Assembly (NCBI GenBank): GCA_027922465.2
Contig: BQMF02000021.1
Coordinates: forward strand, 1,488,001-1,552,000
DNA from: Turritopsis dohrnii
Taxonomy: Eukaryota > Cnidaria > Hydrozoa > Anthoathecata > Oceaniidae
Direction of reading: 5' to 3'
DNA: 64,000 nucleotides
Shown here: in pieces, positions 55,801 to 64,000 of the stretch
How the letters are laid out: each line of letters begins with the position of its first letter
Position numbering within the stretch: the stretch's first letter is position 1
The notes under the pieces: model-generated
Database searches by the model: none
What the model saw: the letters and a program-made list of their open reading frames with translations, nothing else
What the model was told of the DNA's origin: nothing
Program-made: the position numbers and the translations under genes

Positions 55801-56593
55801 GAATTTTTATCCAAAATGACCACTATTGGAAACTTACGTGAAGGTACCCCATACACCCATTTCCTCGTGTTTTTAATTTGAGGACAGTCGGTAACTCGAT
55901 TTCGAGTTAATTGTTGCCATGGTGTAGTGGTTAATACGTTTGCGAGTCGCCACTATTGGGTCCTGTCCTATCTCGATGCTCTTAATAGCAACGTGCTTGG
56001 CCATTAACTGGCTTTTTTTTCATTAAATTAGGGCAATCGTATTTCAGTTACCGTATTCCCTCAAATAAGCGGCCGGGCGCTTATAATTTTTTTTTGGAAA
56101 TTGGGGGGGGGGAGGGCGCTTATTAGAGAGGAGCGCTAGTTGGAGAGGGCGCTTATAAAAACATTTCGAAATGATCATGCTAGCTGTGAACGAGGCATTG
56201 CTTTTTATCATATAAGAACAAAAACAACTGTGTTTTTATGGCAACAAAATAAGATTTTGACATTACACAACAATATAGTCTTCCGTTTGTATTTCAGAAT
56301 TTTTGCTTTTTGATCAAAGTTCTAATTACCGCCCGGGCGCTTTTTTATTTTTGAGTTAATGTTAAGTCACTCTAATAAGCGCTCGGGTGCTTATTGAAGA
56401 GGGGCGCTAATTAGAGAGAATACGGTATCAAATTCTTCATACTGTTTTTCGCTTGAAAACCACTGTGTTGAAGGTGGATGGCGCTAGTACTTTCACTGCT
56501 GTCCATGTCAATGTTAATTTTTGCAAAACTTGGTTTTCGTTTATTTCAGAGCAAATCCATGAATTAGAGGAAAGCGGAGAAATATTGAATTGA
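43854..56593 (+). CDS. KIAA0513-like protein, eleven exons assembled
   Basis: Exons: 43854/43890-43953, 46306-46399, 46648-46696, 46793-46837, 48612-48685, 48809-48894, 49638-49692, 49848-49925, 50041-50118, 55749-55843, 56550-56593 (TGA). All have AG/GT borders and matching phases. The product includes FDIDYDGETKLFEEECKDFM, GFTPQEEKAKFG, HPEGREWFGKCIDTK, FTFYRLIQYFAITLFECNVA, MCFTYYF, QPIWKSIRFWNAAFLVAIHA, DRTKR and TIGNLREEQIHELEE. These match, in order, the conserved blocks of vertebrate KIAA0513, an SBF2-domain-related cytoplasmic protein whose biochemical role I cannot state with confidence. The first exon is uncertain: an in-frame ATG lies at 43854, or an acceptor at 43890 joins missing upstream exons. 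Compared with my recollection of the vertebrate protein, the segment between MCFTYYF and QPIW is shorter. The intron at 50119-55748 hosts a kinase-bearing transposon. Confidence 0.85.
47261..47326 (+). repeat. tRNA-derived SINE module
   Basis: CCGTGGCACAGTCGGTTAG (A-box region) and GGTCGGTGGTTCGATCCCG (B box) occur 30 bases apart, as in tRNA genes. No acceptor stem closes it. Confidence 0.6.
47467..47525 (+). repeat. tRNA-Asn-derived SINE module
   Basis: The order TTCTGTGGCGCAGTTACTTG, GGCTGCTAACCGAAAAGTCG, GTGGTTCGAGCCCAC closely follows the D, anticodon and T arms of tRNA-Asn. The GTT anticodon position is mutated to GCT and there is no matching acceptor strand, so it is a SINE head. Confidence 0.6.
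47807..48214 (+). mobile_element. Solitary plus-strand Helitron, 408 bp
   Basis: It starts TCTTTATATTAGTAGCC and ends GCGGCCTTGACGACTAG, with A to the left and T to the right. The interior parallels array units in order (GGGGTCGCGATACGGGCAAT, GGGGTGACG, TCGAGCTCTACAAC). Its 3' end is of the GCCTTG type seen at 3-7 kb. It lies in an intron of the KIAA0513-like gene. Confidence 0.75.
48953..49310 (-). repeat. Second tRNA-derived SINE family, with an AAAT tail
   Basis: On the minus strand a tRNA-like head (TGGCGCCGAAGTATAG, CGCTCTCGTATTTCATGCGA, GGGGTTCACAATTCCC as a B-box match) is followed by a GC-richer body and an (AAATA)n tail at 48974-48953. Head, body and simple tail make a complete SINE. 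It sits in an intron of the KIAA0513-like gene. The 63-codon plus ORF here is incidental. Confidence 0.55.
49435..49562. mobile_element. Small MITE containing CCCTAA telomere-like repeats
   Basis: The ends GGACAATATCCTGA and, reversed, GGACAGTAGCCTGA are inverted. AGACATTTCC on the left mirrors GGAAAATGTCGG on the right. At the centre, about 49493-49512, are three to four tandem CCCTAA units. It is non-coding and intronic. The exact ends and target duplication are uncertain. Confidence 0.6.
50452..50481 (+). repeat. Left 30-bp terminal inverted repeat
   Basis: Starts TATGGTGGCCGAGAACTGCC and ends ACAGGGAAAA. Perfect inverted match to 54532-54561. Confidence 0.92.
50751..52154 (+). CDS. Transposon-borne alpha-kinase (MHCK/eEF2K-type) domain protein
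   Basis: An intact intronless frame of 467 codons. The first ~60 residues are lysine-rich; residues ~60-230 show no known domain and have Ser/Thr-rich stretches. From ~235 the alpha-kinase pattern appears: PFAEGGFRSVFKA (Gly-rich loop, about 241-253), VVKRF (the likely ATP-contacting Lys near 268), LLVDIQGSDYALYDPEI (near 398; compare D-Q-G and DPxI of MHCK and eEF2 kinase), and FCMGNLSSTAFKTFLSLHIC with NIYCRLIGLKPL (near 428-460), the C-terminal GNLG and Cys/His zinc-site region. Alpha-kinases phosphorylate Ser/Thr in substrates such as eEF2 and myosin heavy chain. GNLS replaces the usual GNLG. The gene lies within the terminal repeats, convergent with the transposase, and its role there is unknown: regulating transposition or host machinery is conjecture. 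AATAAA signals follow at 52506 and 52692. Confidence 0.85.
   Translation: MSDSKKDKQKWAKYAAGVRNKKQMKRKEKDVVDGSHILVENEMIVQRLESVPTGKAMKYERMGAQEFVAYPYEEITLDLIKTACYEHYKSNLVDAGNMVCDVLASQNGPSCSKLSHIKNFKLLFVRFISGKPVLTDSAAMSVVRTLASSSSTFLHTPPASRPINNKIKPLILDQKSLPGCSTRTSATKSICYPKSLSISSMLKVGSAISYKLPVSTNIKLLQFDVGKLEWNSLYQNKNMIIEVSPFAEGGFRSVFKARSTTDGTEFVVKRFLPETLTAMEKVNEILKKPETSETLCRKAIQTHMLAKNFADQLRMFVRNTCLREFGETFFYENVFFGIIEKEDSNEYVMVEPYIPGTFKKYLNNTGAPVREHPEDLDLVEKAMCLAHYSYEKSSEKLLLVDIQGSDYALYDPEIATTEKALDESGGLQFCMGNLSSTAFKTFLSLHICNIYCRLIGLKPLANSISSD
52155..52796. other. Convergent 3' regions of the two transposon genes
   Basis: The stretch between the kinase stop and the transposase stop. AATAAA occurs at 52506-52511 and 52692-52697 on the plus strand. 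About 52203-52290 is a diverged repeat of the kinase 3' end (ACTTTCTTATC, CTTCACATTTGCAATATTT), so the last ~80 coding bases have been partly duplicated. Confidence 0.55.
52797..54300 (-). CDS. Integrase-like DDE transposase, four exons, one frameshift
   Basis: Minus-strand exons: 54300-53563, 53488-53378, 53216-53047, 52972-52797, all with GT/AG borders. The total is 1195 bases, one more than a multiple of three. The extra base lies near 53402-53407: LLEEKH is in one frame and YDRDSVNDR in the next. Residues 18-110 form a helical DNA-binding-type region (NYNWSLRTLDRRLRHFEIYY). A Lys tract precedes the catalytic core: LDGHDK (Asp144), IRMDKGTET (Asp208), then IERWWRELHER starting exon 2 (Glu248). 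This D-D-E layout is that of the retroviral-integrase/IS3-like fold. Exon 3 carries RIRYQKNTLMADGIPNHIYD. The encoded protein would be about 397 residues without the frameshift. It would cut and join the element ends in the nucleus. As it stands the copy is probably inactive, unless the extra base is an assembly error or polymorphism. Confidence 0.85.
54532..54561 (-). repeat. Right 30-bp terminal inverted repeat
   Basis: Perfect inverted copy of 50452-50481, followed directly by the CACATC duplication at 54562-54567. Confidence 0.92.
54597..54745 (-). repeat. Fragment of a TTCGAAT-rich DNA transposon end
   Basis: TGGAACCTCTATAATTCGAA, CTCTTTAAATCGAACG and ATAAATCGAACG are phrases typical of the subterminal repeats of Tc1-mariner/pogo-type elements. 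No opposite end was found. The 84-codon minus ORF is incidental. Confidence 0.4.
55157..55313. mobile_element. Small hairpin element (MITE-like)
   Basis: The left arm AGATATCTAGGATCAAAATC, AAATACACAACAAAA and ATTTCGATTTAC is inverted at the right (GTAAATCGAA, TTTTGTTGTGTATTTGATT, CTGATCCTAGATATCTTA) with few mismatches. The loop is about 25-30 bases. It would make a long RNA hairpin in the intron. No duplication was identified. Confidence 0.65.
55916..55985 (+). repeat. Degenerate tRNA-like sequence
   Basis: TGCCATGGTGTAGTGGTTAA (A-box region, like tRNA-Glu or tRNA-Gly type SINE heads) is followed after about 25 bases by TTGGGTCCTGTCCTATC, a weak B box. It could be a decayed SINE head. It is not a functional tRNA. 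Confidence 0.3.
56049..56428. mobile_element. MITE-like element with TACCGTATTC ends
   Basis: The left end TACCGTATTCCCTCAAATAA is inverted at the right (TTAGAGAGAATACGGTA). Repeated GGGCGCTTAT and GCGCTAATTAGAG blocks occur near both ends in both orientations. It is intronic and non-coding. Confidence 0.65.
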
Positions 56594-56755
56594 TCGCATT
56601 TATTACGACGGTTATGCGGCGATTTTGACGGTTAATTGTTCTGTTCTAGTTTTGACTTTTTTCATTGATCTTACCAATGAGCAGAAATTTGCTGATTAGG
56701 TAAACCTATTTATGTTCTGAAAGAACAACGCATAGACCTAACCCATGCCTACTCA

Positions 56756-56761
56756 AATAAA
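56756..56761 (+). terminator. AATAAA polyadenylation signal of the KIAA0513-like gene
   Basis: AATAAA lies 163 bases after the TGA stop, a plausible 3' UTR length. Confidence 0.45.
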
Positions 56762-58664
56762 ATTAGCAAGGTTTGCACCATGTGTAGCAATGGACGTGAA
56801 ACCATATGAATATCTCCTGTTAGAAATCTTTTTGTGAATGGTTTAAGTTTTGAATTTCGTCAAAGATTTTGTAAAAGAATATAGCAAAACATTTACTGTT
56901 CTTGCCAAATGAGTTGCAGGCATACAGAAGCCTGAAAATGTTTGGTGTCTATTTTGTAATATCAACGGCAAGCAGTTTTCTATCGAAACTTCTTTGCAAT
57001 CTGTTCGACTAGCTGATTCTTTTCTGAGGGCAATCAATTTGCAGGAGGTATGAATGTCAGTGAGGAAGTTTTTTTGAAATGATTTTATATAGAGGCGTCT
57101 ATTTTTCTTCCATGCATTATGAGTAGCTTTTCACAAATTATTGACACAATTAGGTTTTTTATTGCTAACAAGATCAGTTTTCTAATTGGAATTTTTCGTC
57201 TAAATTACAAAAAATCTCCATCTTCAAATATATACTTGGGCTTATGAAGTTACACAGATAAAGCCTTGATGTGCAGCCGTGTTTTGCTGTCAAATTGGCC
57301 CTAGGTCAGTTTTGCCCGGTGAAGTTTTTAAGAAAATATAAATATGATTGGAATTTAAAAGTTTATTTGCCCGAAACTTAAGTATTTGACAAATTTGACT
57401 GATTTTTTGATAAAAGATTTTTTGAGGGGGCTTTATTTTGTAAAAAGGTATTAAAGATCAATGCACCTTTTCATCAATGACGTCACATCACCCATCGCCT
57501 TGATTTCAATCGGATTGTTAATAAAGCTTCCGTAGTGATAAGTAAAAATCAGAAAAGCAGATCGATGAATGTGATTTATGGAAAGGTCTATTGGACTATT
57601 AAATGGGTTTGTACAACATAAAATTGAAATTATGACCAAATTTATTTTTTGTTATTTTTCTATGATTATTCATAAAGTTCGAATTGATTCTTTATAATTG
57701 TGAAGAAATTTCTCCACGTTAGCTGTGAGTTTTTTGTTTTCCTGGACATAGCTCTAAGGTCCCTTGGAACTGATAAATTTTTTTTATAACATTGTTCTAC
57801 GATTTTTAATTGGCCGTTGCCATAATTCAGTTATCTCCCGAATACGTCATACAACTTATGCAATGCTATCCCACTGGGCAAATATGTTGAAAAGCACTGT
57901 GGGAGAGTGCATTTTTATGGAAATATACACACTGATTCAATAAAGATGCTCTTCCTCGCAGTGACTTTATGAAGATTTTGCCCACTGGGATATTTTCTGA
58001 CTTTAAAATTACAGTTCTTGAAGGTAATGAATGAGGTAATGAATAAGGTCGACAAAAAGCAGTTTTCTCGTGAAATAATCTCCATGAGGGAGCAAATAAT
58101 ATACAGCTGCTCGTTCCCAGACCATGTCTCAATTATTCTATTTCTACTGACATCAGCATAGTGCAACCCTCAGCTCACATATAACAGTTCAGGTTAAAAA
58201 TATCATAAAATGTTTTGCTTTGAAAACATTATTCCGTAGAAGGATATTTAATGATTTTCTGGCATTGCATTATGGTAGTTGTAGTATGATAGCTGAATTA
58301 TGGGAACAATGTGAATTCATAAGGTCATTCTTACACAAAATAACAGTTGTAACAGTCGCTGAATTCCTACTGCAGTTGAGTTTGGCTATAGTCGCATCCT
58401 GTGTTCAGTTTGAATATTGTGCTATGAGCTACTCAACATTACTGGCCTCGTTTTCATGTTATTGTTTTACTAATCCTACTGATGGCTTCTAATATTCAAA
58501 CTCTCAGCAGTAAAATTAATGCCAGTTGCGGTGGTGAAAACCAGGCATTAAATCGAAACTACAGAGATATGTCTGTTCATCATAGACTCAAACGGCTCGA
58601 TTATGGGATTTTTATATTTTCATCGTAATTTTACTCTGATGATCAAGTAAGTTCCATTTCATAA
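56762..58664. other. No gene seen
   Basis: AT-rich intergenic DNA. Overlapping ORFs on both strands (56843-57037, 57866-58166, 58220-58492) show no recognisable domain or shared codon bias. Confidence 0.35.
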
Positions 58665-58832
58665 GCTGTGCCGTTCCGAGCTGAACTTGGACTTGGACTT
58701 GGACTCAGCTCGGCATTTGGTTTTAAACAGTCGGCTCGGTTTGGCTCGGTTCGACACGACTGGATATTGGTTTAATAAGTTGTACCGAGCCGAACTTAGA
58801 GAAAATTTAATGAGTTCGGCTCGGCACATCAT
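58665..58832. mobile_element. Small GC-richer MITE-like element
   Basis: GTGCCGTTCCGAGCTGAACT on the left mirrors AGTTCGGCTCGGCAC on the right with a few differences. The interior has GGACTTGGACTTGGACT triplication and GGCTCGG repeats. It is non-coding. Confidence 0.5.
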
Positions 58833-59615
58833 ATAAAATAGACCTTAAGAAATTCCAAAATTCGTTCCTGGTCCTTTTATCCTCCTGATGAATATTAATG
58901 GCTGTTTGCTCATCAAGAAGAGTATGGAAGCCTGGGAACGAATTCCTTCATATTTGACTGCGATGTTGTTTTCCTTTCATTTTATGTATTTGTTTGTTTG
59001 TTTGTTTGTTTTCTGATAGAAAAACTAACGTCAATATTGATCTTGGATTACAATGACAGCAAGGCACGCTTAGAAGAATTTTATGAAGCTGTACAGACGT
59101 GCTCTAAATTCCAACATTCTGTCATTGTGCGTCATTTGATTCACTGACAGCATTCTCGTACTTAACCAATGACAGATTATTGCACTGTAAAATTAACTGT
59201 GACGTTTTGATGGTCTGTAAAATGTGCAGTGACGTTGCGATAGTTGATATCTTGTTTCTATGCCACCACCTCCAATTCACGTTTGTAGCAGCGTCCAAAA
59301 AAAAAACAACAATCATTTGTGTAGATGTGTGGAAATTAAAAATGGCGTCTAAAAAGAAAGTAGCCGAGATCATTCCACGCGTGTTAATAAAAAGTAGGAA
59401 GGTTTACGCAAAAGATTTTGAATTTGTATTTAGACAGTTCGTTACTAGTGACTAGTGGGGGTTTGTAGGCGCTGTAAACCCTCCGCAAGTGGGTCTGAAA
59501 ATTTTGATTTTAAGCAAAAACTAGCTAACACGTGGTCTTTGGTCAGCGAAGCTTATCAAAGTTCTGTTACGGCAACCGCCGTACCTGCCGCAACCGTTAC
59601 GTCGTCCCTATTTCA

Positions 59616-59650
<35 letters not shown>

Positions 59651-62116
59651 CATTACGAAAGACGATCGATCTGTTTTTGTCACATTATTTGAACGTAATA
59701 CGTGACTTGTTATTTTCCCTCGAACTGTCTTGCAAAAACTCGTGTTTGCATCTAACATTTGCCATCGACAATATACGCACACTATGTCGCTGTTTAGCTT
59801 TAACACACACAGCTTTTGTTTCAGAAGATGATATAACGGTCTGTGTTTGTATTTATTTATCGACAGGATAACGATCGCAGGGGTTCTTATATAACGTTCA
59901 AAGGTTTTCTCGTCGTTTGTAAAGAAAAGAGTATTGACTAAGACATGCACGTAAATGTTTTCACTTTTCAACACGAACATTTGAAGCGACCGACAACGTT
60001 TGAATGGACTTTGAAATGATAATCTATAAAAAACAAATGCAAGAGTATAAACACGTTTGAATAGAGCCTGTTCACAATTGCTAAAACGTGTGCAAAATTG
60101 TAATGTAAAGTAAGCTTAAATAATCCCCCGAACAAACGTTGCTGTTAAAATTTACATTATTTTCAGTAGTGTTAGAGCACTTTGATTACGTTGTCATTTA
60201 GTTTTCATGAAATCCAATGAATAAATTACGAAGTAATTACCATGAAGTGCGAAAGTTATATGGATTAACAGTTTTCGCGTCTTTTATTAAACGTCATATC
60301 AGTAAGAAACACGGTCTTGATAAAAATATGCTTATCTTTATTGAAATCACTGGTTGGCATTACAAAACGAAACCTCTTCGCCACCTATTTCGCAATCACT
60401 TTATTTCATTCATTAATTGATTTATTTATTTATTTATAAATTTATTTTGGCCAATTGATTTTCAAAATTGAAATTGAAAACCTAAATGAAACTTGATGTA
60501 ATACCCTTTCAGTGAGTAATCGGCAACTGGACACGAATGACACTTGACATTGCTTAATAGATATAAGAAATTTCTTCATTTAAGTGACAGGAAAATATCT
60601 TAATATCAAACGTTTTTATGTCAGTAATGTCCACAATTAACGGTTCTCTTAGTGTGCTCACACTAACCCGATAATTATCGGTTATGCATCGGTATAAAAC
60701 ATGTACGAGTCTCGCTCCGTTAGCATTCACACACTAAAGCGTTTCTCCGTTACCTCGATTATCGTATCGTCTCTTGTGTTAATTTGATTGTTGATATAGC
60801 TCTGCTGGAGGCAATGTAGCTACTGTTTTTACCGCCCAATTCCCTTTAAGCGCCAATAAGCAGCCAATCAATTTCTTTTTGAAAAGATAATAAGGATCGG
60901 GTGTTTACTGGAGAAAATCGGTTTTCTATTTCGGAACACTCCCAATTTGAGTAAGAACAGCATAAACACACAAGTGTGTTTAGACGTCGATTTTTGGTCA
61001 AACTTTTTAACCAAAAAAAAAAAAGGTTTTGTTGTGTTCGATTGTCACACACCGATTTACTTGATATAAATTTTGCTTTGCAAAGCGCCTTGGGAAGACA
61101 TGCGATTATTTTCAGCAGAAATGAGGTGGGGAAGGATGGCTTGGACAAATTGCGATGTTTAAAACGACAGGGAAGGATTTCAAGAAATGAAATATTTTTT
61201 CTACTTCCATGGTTTTGTGATTACTCCTTATCTGTCCGCAATATAACTAAACATGGAGTTTCTCCATTTGAAGTTCAATATTCTATTTAACTTCACAGAA
61301 CAGTTGTAAAATTCAAATTATTACAAACGCAGAAATTTTTTTTTTTTTTTGAGGGGGAGGGGGAGGAGGAAGAAGGGGATAACGGACATGTACCAATATT
61401 TGGATGTAATTTCACTACATAGCAAGTTCCGACCCTTTTAACAGTTGATTTTGACTTACCAGGTTTCTCGTACAGCGACAGTCGTTATAAATGACTTTCT
61501 TATCAAAAATAAACAGCATTAAGATTGAAAAGGAAATTGTAATAAATGCCAAAATAAGAATGAGGGGGAAATACCGTAATAACTCACAATCACGACACGC
61601 TGACATAACTCAAAATATTATGTTCTTTTGATAATATTGATGAGGAATCAGTAAATGCACGCTTCCTACCGTGATTTTATTTCTGACAGTGTTTATTTTT
61701 TGAATTCTAATAATTGTTATTTCCACTCTGCGGTAACCTTTTAAAATAACGGTGTCAATAAGCTCGTTCGCCGAAAGCAGCTGCTTTCAGAGATTCCACT
61801 ATATTCCTACATTCGACAATATTATGAGTTGTTGGCCAGTGAAAATTTCATTTTTCAATACAATAATGTTGTGGATTTTTTTTGGAGCGCTAAAAGTTTA
61901 AAAATCAATAACTAAAAGTAAATAAACCTCATATGAGATTTGTTGTTTGTTTTGGAGAGCTTGAGGCAAGCACAATCTCTCTTAAAGGATTTTGAAGTGT
62001 GACTTTTATTGATTGAGTATACAGAAAAACAAATTTGAGTGCACTTCAAGATTAAAACAAGAAGCAGTTTCCATCAAGATCAAGTTTAGAAAACATTTTG
62101 GTTATACTTAACCTTA
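58833..62116. other. No convincing gene; poly-T and simple repeats
   Basis: Includes TTTG repeats at about 58990-59012, a 30-base T run at 59621-59650 and a GA/GGGGGA tract at about 61350-61378. ORFs at 59180-59455 (containing MASKKKVAEIIPRVLIKSRK), 59455-59871 and 60976-61290 have no recognisable domain. The first might be a short exon, but nothing confirms it. Confidence 0.35.
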
Positions 62117-62275
62117 AGGCCGGTTTTCAGTTCATTCGCTGTGGTCGCACGAATGAGCGATCTGATTTGTGATTGGCTGACGCATTCTCATTCGCCTGGT
62201 AGTTCAAATCATTTCAACTACTGAGCGAATGAAAAAGCTGTTCGCTCAGTCGCGCGACCGAAAACCGGCCTTTAA
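62117..62275 (-). mobile_element. MITE with AAGGCCGGTTTTC ends, copy 2
   Basis: Inverted relative to the copy at 30953. Both ends (AAGGCCGGTTTTC and GAAAACCGGCCTT) are intact. Taking AGGCCGG as the terminus, TTA flanks both sides, which supports a PIF/Harbinger origin. The shared interior includes CGCTCAGT and GGCGAATGAGA on the opposite strand. Confidence 0.75.
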
Positions 62276-62700
62276 ACTGTGTGTTCACCTCTGCTTCTCT
62301 GTTTGTTATTTATTTTATTTATTTTTGTTATTTATGATTTTATCTGTAGTCGTGTGTCCACAACTTTAATTAATATGTAGAGCAATCAAAGTGATGTTGC
62401 TTTGAAAAGCCACATGAAAACAAAAAGAAAAAATGAAATGTATGCCCTGATCCAAACTCATAACATCCGATAGGAAGAATAGTGGAAATCCGTTACTACG
62501 TTTGAAGCGGTGCCTGATCCGAAACTTCTGAAAGAATACTGGTTAAACAATTTAATTTTACTCTTCATCGCTGAGCTTACTCGTAAAAGGTCACAAGATA
62601 CGTTTTGATCTATAAATCTTCTAAGGTGGAGGGTGAACAATAAAAACGTAAGATTGTGTGCGGTCGATAAGAAAACATTTTTAATGTTTAGTCTGGATAC
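62276..62700. other. No gene seen upstream of the ankyrin gene
   Basis: AT-rich spacer. The 60-codon minus ORF at 62458-62640 has no domain. Confidence 0.35.
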
Positions 62701-62703
62701 ACA

Positions 62704-62745
62704 GTATAAAAAAGAAGGAGACAGTCTGATTTGCAGTCAGTTTGT
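62704..62745 (+). promoter_or_regulatory. TATA box and likely start region of the ankyrin gene
   Basis: CAGTATAAAAAAGAAGG at 62701-62717 is a good TATA box. About 30 bases on lies TGCAGTCAGTTTG, where TCAGTTT fits an initiator. The ATG of the ankyrin gene follows at 62919, giving a 5' UTR near 180 bases. Confidence 0.5.
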
Positions 62746-62918
62746 TTTAGTTGTCTTTGCTGATGAATGAATAAAAACAGTTTGAAGAGGCCATCACAGA
62801 ATCTTGTGTAGATCAATCAAAACTTTGTTGTTCTTATTTTCATATGCAAGAAGATCAAACGTTGTGAACCACCGATAAGGGAGAATACATTAAAAAAAGT
62901 TACATTCTTAACTACAAG

Positions 62919-63551
62919 ATGAGAGGTGAAACAAGCGATCGTAAATTGAGTACTGAAAAGCGACAGACAACTGTTATCCGAAGGAAGAAAAATGTCAGTC
63001 GTGTACCGAATAAAGATTTGAGACAGTCGATGTACGATATATCAGCAAACTTGAACGAACTGGAAATTTCAGAACGTCCCGTGAACGGTTTGAAGAGAAG
63101 TCGTAGCTTCCATCAAAAAACCGAACACGTTCATATTCAAACGAAAAGTGCTCGAGAAATCTTGCGACAGTACGTTCAGAACATGCACGATGTCGATTTA
63201 GACACGATCGAACATTCGTCAATTGAAATCGAATACAACCAAGGTGAATTTCCAATACATGATGCTATCGAAAAACAGCATATAAAAGAGTTGGCCATTT
63301 ACTTAGTCAAGAACGAGAATGTTAATATTGAGCAAAAAAATAATCTCGGTCAAACGGCTTTGATATTTGCCGTGTCTCTTGGATTGATCGACGTTGTGAA
63401 GCTATTAATCGCATCTGGGGCTACAGTTAACTGCAAGGACAATTATGGTGTTTCGGCGCTTCGTTACGCAGTCGAAGAAGGTGACTTTGAAATGGCTAGT
63501 CTATTAATATCACACGGTGCTAATGTTGCGTCTGTTCAAAATGGCTTTTAA
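62919..63551 (+). CDS. Ankyrin-repeat protein
   Basis: A 210-residue single-exon protein. Residues 1-110 are basic and probably unstructured (KRQTTVIRRKKNVSR, then a helical SAREILRQYVQNMHDVDLDT). From about 111 there are three ankyrin repeats: FPIHDAIEKQHIKELAIYLV (partial match), LGQTALIFAVSLGLIDVVKL then LIASGATVNCKDN, and YGVSALRYAVEEGDFEMASL then LISHGANVASVQ. TAL/SAL, the GxxDVVKLL core and the GAxVN turn are diagnostic. Ankyrin repeats bind partner proteins; the partner is unknown. A stop follows soon after the last repeat, so this is a small ankyrin protein, unless a spliced form extends it. The ATG at 62919 is the first in frame and lies downstream of a TATA box. Confidence 0.83.
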   Translation: MRGETSDRKLSTEKRQTTVIRRKKNVSRVPNKDLRQSMYDISANLNELEISERPVNGLKRSRSFHQKTEHVHIQTKSAREILRQYVQNMHDVDLDTIEHSSIEIEYNQGEFPIHDAIEKQHIKELAIYLVKNENVNIEQKNNLGQTALIFAVSLGLIDVVKLLIASGATVNCKDNYGVSALRYAVEEGDFEMASLLISHGANVASVQNGF

Positions 63552-64000
63552 GATAATGCTATTAACCACTTAACAGTCAGACTGTTAGTTAGATGGCCTG
63601 TTTGACAATTTATCGAGGTAAGCAGAACGCAGCAGCTTCCGACAAATCAATGATTTCGCATTATAACATGAAACTGAAGTGTCCTTACTGACTAAGTGCA
63701 CGAGCAAAGTACGAAAGTACAACTTGATCAGATCTCAATTTATTAAGGAATAAGTGTTTTAAGGTGGTGTTATAATGCAGAACGGAAACCAAACACTTCA
63801 GTGTCTTCAAGGACTTGTTATTTCTTTTAACAAGAGATAAATAATTATTGACAAGATGTGTAAGTGCGGGTTTTTTCTACCGAAACATTTCGATGTAGTG
63901 GCTAGGTTTTTTTAGGCTTAGCTATGCGGGCAATGTATTGTGACGTCATCTTCTTGTTTAGATGTTATTTGGTTGTTACATATTGTTTTGTTTTACGTTG
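63552..64000. other. 3' flank of the ankyrin gene; no further gene
   Basis: AT-rich sequence to the window edge. No AATAAA is clearly placed. ATAAATAATT at about 63836 is a weak candidate for the polyadenylation region. Confidence 0.35.

Noticed and set aside
59455..59871. 138-codon plus ORF with a long phenylalanine run
   Set aside because: The Phe run is translation of a 30-base T tract; the rest has no domain and overlaps a comparable minus-strand ORF.
60976..61290. 104-codon plus ORF starting MFRRRFLVKLFNQKK
   Set aside because: No recognisable family, no promoter or splice support, and an overlapping 100-codon minus ORF.

Overview
The window is AT-rich nuclear DNA of an animal, probably an invertebrate and possibly a cnidarian. 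The evidence is GT-AG split genes, a KIAA0513-like gene, a rhodopsin-type GPCR, TTAGGG-type repeats, tRNA-derived SINEs and dense DNA transposons and Helitrons. No organism can be named from the sequence alone. Everything here was read by eye, with no database search.

Host genes are few. (1) A single-exon rhodopsin-type GPCR lies on the minus strand at 10008-10979. (2) A split gene on the plus strand, about 43.9-56.6 kb, is assembled here from eleven exons whose splice phases all agree. Its product resembles vertebrate KIAA0513. (3) A single-exon ankyrin-repeat protein lies at 62919-63551 behind a TATA box.

The rest is mostly mobile DNA, much of it nested. At 1-6.8 kb there are composite repeats with tRNA-Asn-like SINE modules and plus-strand Helitrons in tandem. 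At 12-13.3 kb there is an element with very long inverted ends. At 15.4-29.3 kb there are three layers: a pogo/Tigger-like element whose transposase C-terminus is split by a 12.9-kb element (73-bp perfect inverted ends, 10-bp target duplication), which itself contains a 10.6-kb head-to-tail array of 14 Helitron units on the minus strand. Two of those units are longer and carry exon-like cargo. At 31.1-37.6 kb a dead non-LTR retrotransposon is split by an inverted-repeat element, which in turn holds a foldback element. Several MITE-like elements with recognisable ends are scattered elsewhere.

The most striking system is at 50452-54561, in an intron of the KIAA0513-like gene. It is a 4.1-kb DNA transposon with 30-bp perfect inverted ends and a CACATC target duplication. 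It carries two convergent genes: a four-exon integrase-like DDE transposase (one frameshift) and an intact intronless 467-codon protein with an alpha-kinase (MHCK/eEF2K-type) domain. A transposon carrying its own atypical protein kinase is, as far as I can tell from sequence alone, the best candidate here for an undescribed system.
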